From: Puniceibacterium confluentis
GTDB lineage: Bacteria > Pseudomonadota > Alphaproteobacteria > Rhodobacterales > Rhodobacteraceae
Length of the DNA stretch: 64,000 nt
Assembly (NCBI RefSeq): GCF_007923445.1
Contig: NZ_VOJI01000001.1
Coordinates: forward strand, 248,001 to 312,000
Reading direction: 5' to 3'
A program made the translations under genes and the position numbers. Shown here in pieces: positions 8,843 to 17,303 of the stretch. The stretch's first letter is position 1, and each line of letters opens with the position of its first letter. The notes beneath the pieces were generated by a model. It saw nothing but the letters and a program-made list of their open reading frames with translations, did not search any database and was not told where the DNA came from.

Positions 8843-10498
8843 TCAGGCAAAGCTGCCGTGGCAGAACCAGCCTGGTGACAGACCGGCACCATGGGCGAAG
8901 TATAGCCAGAGCTGGTCGCCCCGGTCGGTGTCGATGCGCCAGTAATCCCGCAGCCCGCTGCGCCAGTCGGGATCGTCGAACCACCATTCCGGCGCGATGC
9001 GTTCCGGGCCTGACGCGGCCGACGTCACAAAGTCGCGGCCACGCCAGCGGAAGGTTACGGGGGGCGCGACCGTGTCGGCAGCCTGCACCGGTTCCGGGCG
9101 CCAGATCAGCAAGGGGCGTGGCGCAGAGGGCTCTGGCCAGTGGGCGGCGGGCGGGGACCAGGCCGCGGCGAGGGTCAGAGCGGACTTTTCCGGCAAATGG
9201 CTGGCGGCGGGGTGGCGCCGGGTGATCTGTTCGAGCCCGATGCGGGCGCCAATCCGGCCCATGAGGTCATCGAGGGAAGTGTTGGCCTGCAGCCGGGTGG
9301 CGACGGCGGCGCCTGCGGCCAGATGGCCGGTGCGGGTGCGACCATGCAGCGGTTCGGTGCGGATGGCATCAAGGCGGATCATGTCGATGCCGAAGCCGAC
9401 CTCGATCTCGGGCAGTTTCATCGCCAGCAACGGGCGCAGCCGGTCCGGGTCGTGCGCCGGGCGGGCAAGGCTGACGGTGACCCACTGCATGGTCTGGTCG
9501 GTGCGGTAGACCTCGAACCGCAGGGTGCGGGCGCCGGTGCCTTTCCTTTCAAGCCGCCGGCACAGGGTCGGCAGCATCCGGTCCAGCGCGGCCAGCAGGT
9601 CGGATTCCAGCCCGATCGGATCGGGCAGGCTGAGCCGGGTGGAAAAATGCTCTGCCGGGGCAGCGGGGGTCAGTGGTTCCGGGGCGCTGCCCATGGCCTG
9701 GTCGAGGCGCAGCACCAGCTCTCTGCCAAAGCGGCGGGCGAGGGCGGCACGGGGCTGGCCCAGAAGATCCCCGATGCGGCGCAGTCCAAGGCGGGTCAGG
9801 TGCTCCACCGTCAGAGGCTCCAGCCGCAGCGCGGCGATGGGCAGGGACGAGAGCACGGAATGCGGCTTGCCCGGGGGCGCGATTCTTCCGGGGCCTGCGG
9901 CAGGCGGGGCCGTCACCGGGGCGCTGCCACCGCGTTCCCAGTGGCGGCGCTTTCCGGCCCGGGCGCGGGTGGCGCGGGCTTCCTGGTCGATGGCATCGCC
10001 GGTGCGCCGGGGTGAATCGTCACGAGCCGAATACCGCGCCAGCGCCCAGGCCGCGCCCAGAGTGTCGGCGATGCCAAGATGTACGGACAAGCCCAGGTCG
10101 GCGCAGTCGCGCTGGAGGCCCTCCGCCAGAGCCTTTTCGCCGCCAAACAGATGCGCGCATCCGGTGATATCGAGTACAAGCGCGTCGGGATCCTGCCGTG
10201 CCACCCAGGGCGAATACTTGCCCGCCCAACGGTGCAGAACGTCAAGAAAAGCGGATTCGACATGCGGGTTTTCAAGCCGTGTCAGCAGGGTGGGGCATAT
10301 GGCATGGGCATCGCGCAGGGGCTGGCCGATCCGCAGACCGGCCTGTGACGCCAGCGGCGAGAGCGAGCAGAGCAGCTGCGTCTGTCCGGTGTCGCGGACC
10401 ACGGCGAATGGCGAATCGCCCAGATGCGGCGTCTGCCGCATCTGGCGTTCGGCACCCAGTCGCGGGAACCAGAGAGAGAGGATTCGGCGTGGCGGCAT
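8843..10498 (-). CDS. imuB: ImuB-type Y-family polymerase homologue (SOS mutagenesis)
   Basis: ImuB is a catalytically inactive Y-family polymerase relative that bridges ImuA, the beta clamp and the error-prone DnaE2 during damage-induced mutagenesis. The 551-residue protein has the Y-family fold. Its N-terminus reads LSLWFPRLGAERQMR where active enzymes have acidic metal ligands, the later motif is VLDITGCAHLFGGE, and it ends in FCHGSFA as family members do. A LexA-type box sits just upstream. Unusually, neither imuA nor dnaE2 is adjacent: upstream is a divergent cytochrome gene, downstream is DUF2794. Confidence 0.9.
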   Translation of the reverse strand: MPPRRILSLWFPRLGAERQMRQTPHLGDSPFAVVRDTGQTQLLCSLSPLASQAGLRIGQPLRDAHAICPTLLTRLENPHVESAFLDVLHRWAGKYSPWVARQDPDALVLDITGCAHLFGGEKALAEGLQRDCADLGLSVHLGIADTLGAAWALARYSARDDSPRRTGDAIDQEARATRARAGKRRHWERGGSAPVTAPPAAGPGRIAPPGKPHSVLSSLPIAALRLEPLTVEHLTRLGLRRIGDLLGQPRAALARRFGRELVLRLDQAMGSAPEPLTPAAPAEHFSTRLSLPDPIGLESDLLAALDRMLPTLCRRLERKGTGARTLRFEVYRTDQTMQWVTVSLARPAHDPDRLRPLLAMKLPEIEVGFGIDMIRLDAIRTEPLHGRTRTGHLAAGAAVATRLQANTSLDDLMGRIGARIGLEQITRRHPAASHLPEKSALTLAAAWSPPAAHWPEPSAPRPLLIWRPEPVQAADTVAPPVTFRWRGRDFVTSAASGPERIAPEWWFDDPDWRSGLRDYWRIDTDRGDQLWLYFAHGAGLSPGWFCHGSFA

Positions 10499-10516
10499 GG
10501 CAGTGCCTGATTAAAT

Positions 10517-10531
10517 GTTCCCATTATGTTC
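10517..10531 (-). promoter_or_regulatory. LexA box (GTTC-N7-GTTC) of imuB
   Basis: GTTC CCATTAT GTTC is an exact match to the alphaproteobacterial LexA operator GTTC-N7-GTTC. It lies 18 bp upstream of the imuB start codon, so imuB is predicted to be SOS-induced. Confidence 0.85.
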
Positions 10532-10723
10532 TAGTCAGGAGTGCCGGTCGAGTCGAGTCCGCCGCGGCGGCAGCCGCAAGGCCCTGCGCCACGGCCGGAA
10601 GAATGGCGCGGGGCCTTGCGGTCACGGCAACATGTGTCCAGAAGTGCGCCAGAACCGGGGGCGCGATCCGCAATGACGCCATGCCGGACACATTGAGTTG
10701 CGAGCAGAACACAGGATTTCCCG

Positions 10724-11161
10724 ATGCATATGCGCTTCAGCGCCGCCCTCGTGCCGTTGATCTTTGCCGGTGCCGCCGTTGCCCTGCCGGGGGTGCAGAC
10801 CACCGACGTGATAAAGCGCCACAGGCTGATGCTGCAGATCCGGGACGCCAGCACCACGCTGGTGGCGATGGCCCGGGGCGAGACCGTCTTTGATGCCGAC
10901 CGGGCCGCCCGTCTGGCCGGATTGCTCCGCGAGGACGCGGCGGCGATTCCGATCCATTTCGAATTCCAGAACAGCGATCCGGACTCGCGCGCGCGCCCCG
11001 AGGTCTGGGCCGACTGGACCGGGTTCGAAAAGGCGGCCGCGCGCAGCGAAGCCGCCGCAGCAGCCCTGCAGACCGAGGCACCCGAGCCATTGCGCCGCGG
11101 CATCGAAGCCTTGCAGCGGACCTGCCAGAACTGCCACAGGCGCTACCGGTTCGGCAAATGA
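10724..11161 (+). CDS. Class II cytochrome c (cytochrome c'-like)
   Basis: A periplasmic c-type cytochrome of 145 residues. It begins with a signal peptide (hydrophobic residues ~5-21) and ends with the haem-binding motif CQNCHRRYRF. The haem site at the extreme C-terminus after a four-helix region is typical of class II (c') cytochromes. Two in-frame ATGs (10724 and 10730) are possible starts. It is divergent from imuB. A role in electron transfer or NO binding is known for the family; its partner is not apparent here. Confidence 0.85.
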   Translation: MHMRFSAALVPLIFAGAAVALPGVQTTDVIKRHRLMLQIRDASTTLVAMARGETVFDADRAARLAGLLREDAAAIPIHFEFQNSDPDSRARPEVWADWTGFEKAAARSEAAAAALQTEAPEPLRRGIEALQRTCQNCHRRYRFGK

Positions 11162-11218
11162 ACCATCGCGGAACCGGCCGCGCCCAAGCCTCCAACATGG
11201 AAGAGCCAGGATTCGTAT

Positions 11219-11250
11219 CTTCTTCTCTTTCCAAATACTCAAAAATCCCG
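11219..11250 (-). repeat. Intergenic GAGTATTT...AGAGAAGAAG element, copy 1
   Basis: On the minus strand this reads CGGGATTTTTGAGTATTT followed by GGAAAGAGAAGAAG. Similar elements lie at 54994-55023 and 59327-59349. It sits between the cytochrome and NYN-domain genes. Confidence 0.5.
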
Positions 11251-11344
11251 GGTGGCCACCGGAACCGCCGTCCACAAACCAGGCATTCCGTTTGTAAGCA
11301 CGGGCGGAATCCGTCAGTGTGCCGCAAACCGCAGAGGAGCCATA

Positions 11345-12064
11345 ATGCCCAATCCGACCCGTTCCCCGTTGCTGGCCGTGCTCATCGACGCGGACAATAC
11401 CTCGCCGAAATACGCCAAGGCGCTGTTCGAAGAAATCGCCAGTCTGGGCGAAGCTTCGGTCCGGCGGTGCTACGGCGACTTTTCCAGCCCGCAGATGTCG
11501 GGGTGGTCCAAGGTGCAGGCCGAGTTCGGGCTGGTGCCGCACCACCAGCCGGCCAATACGGTGGGCAAGAATGCCAGTGACATCGCCCTTGTGATCGACG
11601 CGATGGACCTGATGCATTCCGGCCGGTTCGACGGTTTTGTCCTGGTCAGTTCGGACAGCGATTTCACCCGGCTGGCCAGCCGGGTCCGTGAACAGGGACT
11701 GGATGTGTTCGGCATGGGGATGCAAAAGACACCGGACGCCTTTCGCAAGGCCTGCAAGCGGTTCATCTTTCTCGAGAACCTCGAAAGTGCACCCGGAACC
11801 GAAGCAAAAGGTCCGACAACGCCCGCGCCGGATCGCAATCTGGACGAAGTCCGCAACCTGATCTTCAAGGCAATGGACGCGATTGAACAGGATGACGAGT
11901 GGTACACCCTGGGCCAGCTTGGGCAGTTCCTGACCAGCGCCAACCCGGACTTCGATACCCGCACCTACGGCAAGCGCAAGCTGAGCGACATCGTCGCCGA
12001 GCTGAAAGTCTTTGAAACCCGGCGCAGCAGCGGCAATCAACTGCTGGTCCGGCGTGTGGACTAG
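11345..12064 (+). CDS. NYN (PIN-like) domain protein with C-terminal LOTUS/OST-HTH-like domain
   Basis: A predicted RNA-targeting protein of 239 residues. The N-terminal NYN nuclease-like domain (about 8-145) shows the conserved acidic residues in VLIDADN, SDIALVIDAMDLM and VLVSSDSDF. The C-terminal part (about 165-239, RNLIFKAMDAIE ... YGKRKLSDIVAEL) resembles the OST-HTH/LOTUS RNA-binding fold. The start at 11345 has GAGGAG at ideal spacing; the same frame is open further upstream without coding character. It converges on the tetR gene 3 bp away. RNase activity is inferred from the fold. Confidence 0.88.
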   Translation: MPNPTRSPLLAVLIDADNTSPKYAKALFEEIASLGEASVRRCYGDFSSPQMSGWSKVQAEFGLVPHHQPANTVGKNASDIALVIDAMDLMHSGRFDGFVLVSSDSDFTRLASRVREQGLDVFGMGMQKTPDAFRKACKRFIFLENLESAPGTEAKGPTTPAPDRNLDEVRNLIFKAMDAIEQDDEWYTLGQLGQFLTSANPDFDTRTYGKRKLSDIVAELKVFETRRSSGNQLLVRRVD

Positions 12065-12067
12065 GCC

Positions 12068-12685
12068 TTAGCGGCCATACCGCGCCAAAAAGGTCTCGAC
12101 GGCGCCGTCAATGACCCGGGCCTTTTCCTCGCGGGTGAAATCCGCCCGGATGCCAAAGACGAGCCGCGGCCAGAGATCAGCCTTGCACAGTTCGGCAAAC
12201 TGGTCGGCGGCGAGTTCAAAGTCGCCGATGCTCAGATCGCCGCGCCCGGCGGCCGTGCGCAGGTAGTCGACGATGGCCTGGTGCACCTTTTTCGGGCCGC
12301 TGTCATAAAACGCCTGACCCAGTTCGGGGAAGCGATCAGCCTCGGCCACGCAGATACGAAAGATCCTCTGGCCCATGTCCGACAGGATAAAGCCAAGAAA
12401 ACTGTGCCCCACCTGGGTGAGCACGATGCGCGGCGGCTGCGACATGTCGATGGTGTGCAGCGCCTCATCGGCCTGCCGCGCACATTGGGTGTTGGCGACT
12501 TCGGTGAACAGCAGCCGCTTGTCCGGAAAGTAGCTGTACAGCGTCGCCTTCGACACTCCGGCTGCACGGGCAATGTCGTCTACCGAGGCACCTTCGAATC
12601 CGTCCCGCATAAAGATTTCACGCGCACCGGACAGCACCTGATCAAACTTGCGGCCTTTGCGGACCTTGGAAGCAGGTACTGACAT
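12068..12685 (-). CDS. TetR/AcrR family transcriptional regulator
   Basis: A 205-residue repressor. The N-terminal helix-turn-helix is clear (FMRDGFEGASVDDIARAAGV, then SKATLYSYFPDK, about residues 25-57), followed by a helical ligand-binding domain. A GGAGAG precedes the ATG. A palindrome of TetR-operator type lies 31-46 bp upstream, suggesting autoregulation. No efflux or enzyme operon that would be its usual target is next to it, so its other targets are unknown. Confidence 0.9.
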   Translation of the reverse strand: MSVPASKVRKGRKFDQVLSGAREIFMRDGFEGASVDDIARAAGVSKATLYSYFPDKRLLFTEVANTQCARQADEALHTIDMSQPPRIVLTQVGHSFLGFILSDMGQRIFRICVAEADRFPELGQAFYDSGPKKVHQAIVDYLRTAAGRGDLSIGDFELAADQFAELCKADLWPRLVFGIRADFTREEKARVIDGAVETFLARYGR

Positions 12686-12715
12686 GTTGCGACGCTCTCC
12701 TTAACTCAGCCGGTA

Positions 12716-12731
12716 TAAACCGTTTGGTTCA
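12716..12731. promoter_or_regulatory. Putative TetR operator
   Basis: TAAACCGTTTGGTTCA is an interrupted palindrome (AACC-GTTT-GGTT core, one mismatch in the outer pairs) located 31 bp upstream of the tetR start. The form resembles operators of AcrR-like repressors. Confidence 0.5.
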
Positions 12732-12752
12732 GTAGGAGCAAGCTGGCTCCGG

Positions 12753-12902
12753 TCAGCGCGATTGATCCGCATTGATCCGCAGGATCGCCGGTTTCGTCGG
12801 CGATGCAAACGGCAGGTGCCGCGGATCGACCATGACGTTGCCGGCAAATGCGGGTGCGGCAAGGCTGAACGCCGGCAGCGAAGCGAGCAGGGGGCGTGTC
12901 AT
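12753..12902 (-). CDS. Small predicted secreted protein, 49 aa (possibly frame-shifted remnant)
   Basis: The frame begins with a convincing signal peptide (about residues 1-20, ending APAFA) after a GGGGG at about 8 nt. It then encodes only about 29 further residues. A perfect 10-bp tandem duplication (ATTGATCCGC twice, 12761-12780) lies just before the stop. Removing one copy would extend the frame about 20 codons to a stop immediately before the tetR ribosome binding site. It may be a genuine small secreted peptide, a recently broken gene, or chance. Confidence 0.35.
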   Translation of the reverse strand: MTRPLLASLPAFSLAAPAFAGNVMVDPRHLPFASPTKPAILRINADQSR

Positions 12903-13013
12903 CGGATACCCCCAAATGTGAACAAGACGGTTCAGATCATCCATGGTTTGCAGGTGCGGCAGCAAGAGTGGACCCGGAAATTTGCCGTTGAAGTCGTGGA
13001 TGCCCTTGTTAGA

Positions 13014-13028
13014 TTGGAATTATTCTAG
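13014..13028 (+). promoter_or_regulatory. Putative Irr box (iron control element) of mbfA
   Basis: TTGGAAT-T-ATTCTAG is close to the TTAGAATnATTCTAA form of the Irr-binding iron control element of alphaproteobacteria (5 of 7 arm positions pair). It lies 12 bp upstream of the mbfA start codon. Irr control of mbfA is known in rhizobia; here it is inferred. Confidence 0.55.
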
Positions 13029-13040
13029 GCCGGAGGGACC

Positions 13041-14015
13041 ATGCGTTTTTTCACCCAACGTCGGCATTTTCGCGATCTGTCCGAACAGGAAGTCCTTGCG
13101 CTTGCAATTTCGTCCGAAGAGGACGACGCCCGGATCTACCGCAGCTATGCCGCCATGCTGCGCGCCGACTTCCCCGACACCGCGCAGGTGTTCGACGGGA
13201 TGGCCCGCGAAGAGGATGGTCACCGTCAGGCGCTGATCGATCTGCACCGCCAGCGGTTCGGCGAGGTGATCCCGCTGATCCGCCGTGAACATGTTGCGGG
13301 CTATTACGCCCGCCGCCCGGTCTGGCTGGTCCAGAACCTCGGGATCGAGCGGATCCGCGACGAGGCCGAAGGAATGGAGCAGGACGCGGCGCGGTTCTAC
13401 ACCGAAGCGGCGCGGCGCAGCACCGACGCCCCCACCCGCAAGCTGCTCGGAGACCTGGCCGCCGCCGAGGCGGGACATCAGGACCGGGCCGGATCGTTGA
13501 CGGCACAGCACCTGGATGACCAGGCCCGTGCGTCCGAGGACCGCAGTGCCCATCGACAGTTTGTGCTGACCTGGGTGCAGCCGGGTCTGGCCGGGCTCAT
13601 GGATGGATCGGTGTCAACGCTGGCGCCGATCTTTGCAACCGCCTTTGCCACCCAGGACACCTGGACGACCTTCCTTGTCGGGCTCGCCGCCAGCGTCGGC
13701 GCCGGGATCTCCATGGGGTTCACCGAAGCCGCGTCGGACGACGGCCAGCTTTCGGGTCGCGGCTCACCGGTCAAACGCGGCATCGCCGCCGGAGTGATGA
13801 CGACGCTGGGCGGCCTTGGCCACGCACTTCCCTATCTGATTCCGCATTTCTGGACGGCCACCACCACCGCCTTTGTGGTGGTGTTCATCGAGCTTTGGGC
13901 GATCGCCTGGATCCAGAACCGCTACATGGACACGCCATTCTTTCGCGCGGCGTTTCAGGTTGTGCTGGGGGGCGCGCTTGTCTTTGCCGCCGGCGTGCTG
14001 ATTGGCAGCGGTTGA
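13041..14015 (+). CDS. mbfA: Membrane-bound ferritin/VIT-type iron exporter MbfA
   Basis: MbfA exports ferrous iron across the inner membrane and protects against iron and peroxide stress. The 324-residue protein fuses an N-terminal ferritin-like domain (about 1-150, with repeated E..H iron ligands such as EEDGHRQ and EAGHQDR) to a C-terminal VIT1/CCC1-type membrane domain (about 168-324) with several hydrophobic segments and the motif GFTEAASDDG. AGGGACC precedes the ATG. The upstream Irr-type box suggests repression under low iron. No other iron gene is adjacent. Confidence 0.92.
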   Translation: MRFFTQRRHFRDLSEQEVLALAISSEEDDARIYRSYAAMLRADFPDTAQVFDGMAREEDGHRQALIDLHRQRFGEVIPLIRREHVAGYYARRPVWLVQNLGIERIRDEAEGMEQDAARFYTEAARRSTDAPTRKLLGDLAAAEAGHQDRAGSLTAQHLDDQARASEDRSAHRQFVLTWVQPGLAGLMDGSVSTLAPIFATAFATQDTWTTFLVGLAASVGAGISMGFTEAASDDGQLSGRGSPVKRGIAAGVMTTLGGLGHALPYLIPHFWTATTTAFVVVFIELWAIAWIQNRYMDTPFFRAAFQVVLGGALVFAAGVLIGSG

Positions 14016-14183
14016 GCGAAGGCACGTCTTTTGACAGGGCGGTGCGCATCGGAGTCTGCCGATACGCGGGGCGCACAGGTGCATCCGTTGGCAACGGGTC
14101 ACAGTATGATCTGCGTGCAGGATAAAACCCGCCCGTGCGGGCTTGGCGATTGACGGTTGCGCTGAGACTGCTAACAAACTGCA

Positions 14184-15113
14184 ATGCTGGATATTTTCCT
14201 GAAGACTTTGCCCTTTTTTGCACTGATCGGCCTTGGGTACGGGGCCGGTCGGACAAGGTTTTTCAGCGAAGAGGCGACTGCATACCTCACAAAATTCGTC
14301 TTCTACTTTGCGCTTTCCGCAATGTTGTTCCGGTTTTCTGCCAACCTCTCCATTGCCGAGATTTTTGATGCGCGCCTTGCCATGGCCTATCTCTGGGGCA
14401 CGGCGTTTGTCTACGGCATCGCCATCGCCGTGGCCTTTCTGCGCGGCCTCAGCGTGGAAACCGCCGCCATCGAGGCGCAATGCGCCGCCATCGGAAACAC
14501 CGGATTTCTCGGAGTGCCGATGCTGGCACTGCTGCTTGGACCCGAAGCAGTCGGCCCGATCATCCTGGTGCTGGCCATTGACCTGCTGGTGTTTTCTTCG
14601 CTGCTGGTGATCCTTGTGACCGGGTCCCGGGACGGGCGGATGTCGGCGGCGGTGCTGAAGACTGTCGGACTCGGGCTGATCAAGAACCCGATGATCGTCG
14701 CGATCGTGCTCGGGCTGTGCGTTTCGGCCATCGGCGCTCCGGTGCCCGCGCCGGTGAACGAGTTTCTCACGACGCTTGGCAATGCGGCCACTCCGGGTGC
14801 GCTGTTCGCCATCGGCGCATCGCTGGCCAGCAAGTCGGCGGAACGGATGCAGATTGCCGGCTGGCTCAGCTTCTGCAAGCTGGTTCTGCATCCGCTGTTC
14901 GTTGCCGCCGGTGCCTATCTGTTTTTCCCGGTTTCTGCCTATCAGGCCGCGGTTGTTGTCTCGGCTGCATCCTTGCCGGTGGCGGGCAATGTGTTCATCC
15001 TGGCGCAGCATTACGGCGTGGCGCCGCAACGGGTGTCGGCCGCGATCCTGATCTCGACCGCGCTCAGCATCCTGACCGTGTCCCTGTGGATTGCCTGGGT
15101 CACCGGCAGCTGA
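14184..15113 (+). CDS. AEC (auxin efflux carrier) family transporter
   Basis: A polytopic inner-membrane transporter of 309 residues with about ten hydrophobic segments in two five-helix halves. Typical AEC features include AAIGNTGFLGVPM near residue 105 and NAATPGALFAIG near 205. Bacterial members move malonate, malate or other organic acids, but the substrate here is unknown. No ribosome binding site stands out. It lies in a same-strand series with fghA downstream (75-bp gap). Confidence 0.88.
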   Translation: MLDIFLKTLPFFALIGLGYGAGRTRFFSEEATAYLTKFVFYFALSAMLFRFSANLSIAEIFDARLAMAYLWGTAFVYGIAIAVAFLRGLSVETAAIEAQCAAIGNTGFLGVPMLALLLGPEAVGPIILVLAIDLLVFSSLLVILVTGSRDGRMSAAVLKTVGLGLIKNPMIVAIVLGLCVSAIGAPVPAPVNEFLTTLGNAATPGALFAIGASLASKSAERMQIAGWLSFCKLVLHPLFVAAGAYLFFPVSAYQAAVVVSAASLPVAGNVFILAQHYGVAPQRVSAAILISTALSILTVSLWIAWVTGS

Positions 15114-15188
15114 CCGCGCCGCAAGTCGGGGTTGCCGCGGGGGCTGGCCTTTAGTAGCCCGACAGTAAATCAACAGGGAGAGAACGGG

Positions 15189-16019
15189 ATGAAGACTGTT
15201 TCAGAAAACCGCTGTTTCGGTGGCACGCAGGGCGTTTACAGCCATAGCTCCAAGGCAACCGGCGGCGAGATGACTTTTGGCCTGTTCCTGCCGGAAGAGG
15301 CGCAACTGGGCCGGGTGCCGGTTTTGTGGTATCTGTCAGGCCTGACCTGCACCCACGAAAACGCCATGACCAAGGCCGGCGCACAGGGCTGGGCCGCCGA
15401 GCAGGGCATCGCGATCGTGTTCCCCGACACCTCGCCGCGCGGGGACGATGTCGCGGATGACGAGGCCTATGATCTGGGCAAGGGCGCCGGTTTCTACGTG
15501 AATGCGACCCAGGATCCCTGGAAGCCCCACTTCCGGATGTGGGATTACGTCTGTGACGAGCTGCCGACGCTTCTGGGTGCGGAATTTGCCGTCGACCTGG
15601 AACGGCAGTCGATCACCGGACATTCCATGGGGGGGCACGGCGCGCTGACGATCGCGATGGCGAACCCCGGACGGTTCAGGTCCGTGTCCGCCTTCGCCCC
15701 GATTGCGCATCCGACCCAAAGCGACTGGGGCCGCAAGCAGCTGGGCGCCTATCTGGGCGCGGATGAAAGCACCTGGGTCCGGCACGACGCGTCGCTTCAG
15801 ATGCGCGAGGTCGGCTTTGACGGGCCGGTGCTGGTGGATCAGGGCAGCGCGGACCAGTTCCTGGACCTGCTCAAACCCGAAGAACTGGCCGGAGCGATGG
15901 CCGCACGTCGCCAGGAAGGATTGTTCCGTATGCAGAAAGGCTATGACCACAGCTACTTCTTCATGTCCAGCTTCATGGAAGACCACGTGACCTTTGCTGC
16001 CGAAGCGCTCTACGCGTGA
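15189..16019 (+). CDS. fghA: S-formylglutathione hydrolase
   Basis: This esterase hydrolyses S-formylglutathione to formate and glutathione, the second step of glutathione-dependent formaldehyde oxidation. The 276-residue alpha/beta hydrolase has the oxyanion region [11 protein letters not shown] and the nucleophile Ser in [10 protein letters not shown]; the late motif KGYDHSYFF supplies the catalytic His. The start at 15189 follows AGGGAGAG. The partner dehydrogenase gene (adhC/frmA) is not in the window. Formaldehyde is a likely product of methylated-compound use in marine relatives. Confidence 0.95.
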   Translation: MKTVSENRCFGGTQGVYSHSSKATGGEMTFGLFLPEEAQLGRVPVLWYLSGLTCTHENAMTKAGAQGWAAEQGIAIVFPDTSPRGDDVADDEAYDLGKGAGFYVNATQDPWKPHFRMWDYVCDELPTLLGAEFAVDLERQSITGHSMGGHGALTIAMANPGRFRSVSAFAPIAHPTQSDWGRKQLGAYLGADESTWVRHDASLQMREVGFDGPVLVDQGSADQFLDLLKPEELAGAMAARRQEGLFRMQKGYDHSYFFMSSFMEDHVTFAAEALYA

Positions 16020-16471
16020 CCAGGCTCTACATCGACGCCGATGCCTGTCCGGTCAAGGACGAGGCAGAGCGCGTGGCGACACGCCACAAGGTGACGATGT
16101 ATCTGGTCTGCAATGGCGGGTTGCGCCCTTCGCGCAATCCGCTGGTGGAACTGGTGATGGTGCCGGATGGTCCCGACGTGGCCGACATGTGGATCGCTGA
16201 TCGCGCAGGTCGCGGCGATGTGGTCGTCACCGGAGACATCCCCCTTGCCGCAAAATGTGTGGCGGCCGGTGCGCGGGTGCTGCGGCATAACGGCGAGGCC
16301 TTGACCGAGGCGAACATTGGCCAGCAATTGGCCATGCGGGACCTGATGACCGACCTCAGGGCTGCAGATCCGTTCCGTCAGGGCGGTGGCAAAGGGTTCA
16401 CAAAAGCTGACCGGTCCCGTTTTCTGGAAGCGCTCGAACGCGAGCTGCGCAGCGCACAGCGAGGGGGCTGA
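16016..16471 (+). CDS. DUF188 (YaiI/YqxD) family protein
   Basis: A 151-residue conserved protein of unknown function with a PIN-like fold. The family signature [12 protein letters not shown] opens the protein, and [16 protein letters not shown] follows at about residue 76. It begins with GTG inside the stop of fghA (4-bp overlap), so the two are probably coupled. The C-terminal [17 protein letters not shown] segment is also typical of the family. Confidence 0.92.
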   Translation: MTRLYIDADACPVKDEAERVATRHKVTMYLVCNGGLRPSRNPLVELVMVPDGPDVADMWIADRAGRGDVVVTGDIPLAAKCVAAGARVLRHNGEALTEANIGQQLAMRDLMTDLRAADPFRQGGGKGFTKADRSRFLEALERELRSAQRGG

Positions 16472-16473
16472 CG

Positions 16474-16521
16474 CAAAACTTTTTGAAAAGTTTTGCCAAG
16501 ACTTTTTTCAAAAGTCTTTGG
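16474..16521 (+). repeat. Intergenic double-hairpin element, copy A
   Basis: Two adjacent inverted repeats: CAAAACTTTT paired with AAAAGTTTTG (16474-16483 with 16486-16495, perfect), then CCAAGACTTTT paired with AAAAGTCTTTGG (16496-16521, one bulge). It lies 3 bp after the DUF188 stop codon and just before the HAD gene. Related copies lie at 23939, 31134 and 47905. Confidence 0.85.
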
Positions 16522-16547
16522 CGTCACGCGAAATGGAGACTTTTGGA

Positions 16548-17165
16548 ATGCAACCCCGGGCGGTGATCTTTGACATTGGCAACGTTCTGATCGAATGGCA
16601 GCCTGAACGGTATTACGACCGTGTCATAGGGATTGACCGCCGCCGGGCGATGTTCGCCGAGGTTGATCTGCATGGGATGAACGATACCGTCGACCGGGGT
16701 GCCGACTTCCGCGCCACGGTCTACGAGACCGCGGATCAGTACCCGGCCTGGCGGGAAGAAATCCGCAGGTGGCACGACAATTGGCTGGAGTTGGCCACGC
16801 CCGAAATACCGCAATCCATCGCCCTGCTGCGTTCACTGCGCGCAAGTGGCATCCAGGTCTTTGCTCTGAGCAACTTTGGCATCGGAACCTTCGCGCTGGC
16901 GGAACCGGCCTATCCGTTTCTGCGCGAGTTCGATCGACGCTACATTTCGGGCCACATGGGGATGATCAAACCCGATGCCGAGATCTACGCCGCGGTCGAG
17001 GCCGATTGCGGCCTGCCTGCCGCCTCGCTGCTGTTCACCGACGACCGGCCTGACAATATCGCGGCGGCGGCCGCGCGCGGATGGCAGGTGCATCTTTTCG
17101 ACGGACCCCGGGAATGGGCAAAGTGCCTGGCCGGTCACGGTCTGCTGCGCGCGGCGCCTGTGTAG
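16548..17165 (+). CDS. HAD-IA family hydrolase (YihX-like phosphatase)
   Basis: A 205-residue haloacid-dehalogenase superfamily hydrolase. Motif I is FDIGNVLIEW, in which Gly replaces the second Asp as in the YihX-like subgroup. Motif II is ALSNFG, motif III is the Lys in GMIKPD, and motif IV is FTDDRPDN. Sugar phosphates are common substrates of this subgroup. The ATG at 16548 is preceded by GGAG at suitable spacing; an in-frame ATG at 16533 is a weaker alternative. It follows repeat element A. Confidence 0.88.
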   Translation: MQPRAVIFDIGNVLIEWQPERYYDRVIGIDRRRAMFAEVDLHGMNDTVDRGADFRATVYETADQYPAWREEIRRWHDNWLELATPEIPQSIALLRSLRASGIQVFALSNFGIGTFALAEPAYPFLREFDRRYISGHMGMIKPDAEIYAAVEADCGLPAASLLFTDDRPDNIAAAAARGWQVHLFDGPREWAKCLAGHGLLRAAPV

Positions 17166-17303
17166 GGTCCGCCCGCAAGCCTCCTCAGGACGGGGACGCC
17201 AGAGCCTCCACCGCGCGCATGCATCCCGCCTGCACGGCGGCGGCAATCCGCATTGGATGTCAGCGCCCGTGCGCTTACGTCATCGCCGCCGGGCACAGGG
17301 TCA

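Noticed and set aside
14127-14143. Small GC hairpin followed on the minus strand by TTTT
   Set aside because: Both neighbouring genes are on the plus strand, so a minus-strand terminator has no obvious purpose; the stem is only 5 bp.
16474-16521. Double hairpins read as ordinary Rho-independent terminators
   Set aside because: The stems are AT-rich, have no reliable T-tract after the second arm, occur in a divergent promoter region and once oppose transcription, so simple termination does not explain all copies, although some may still stop transcription.
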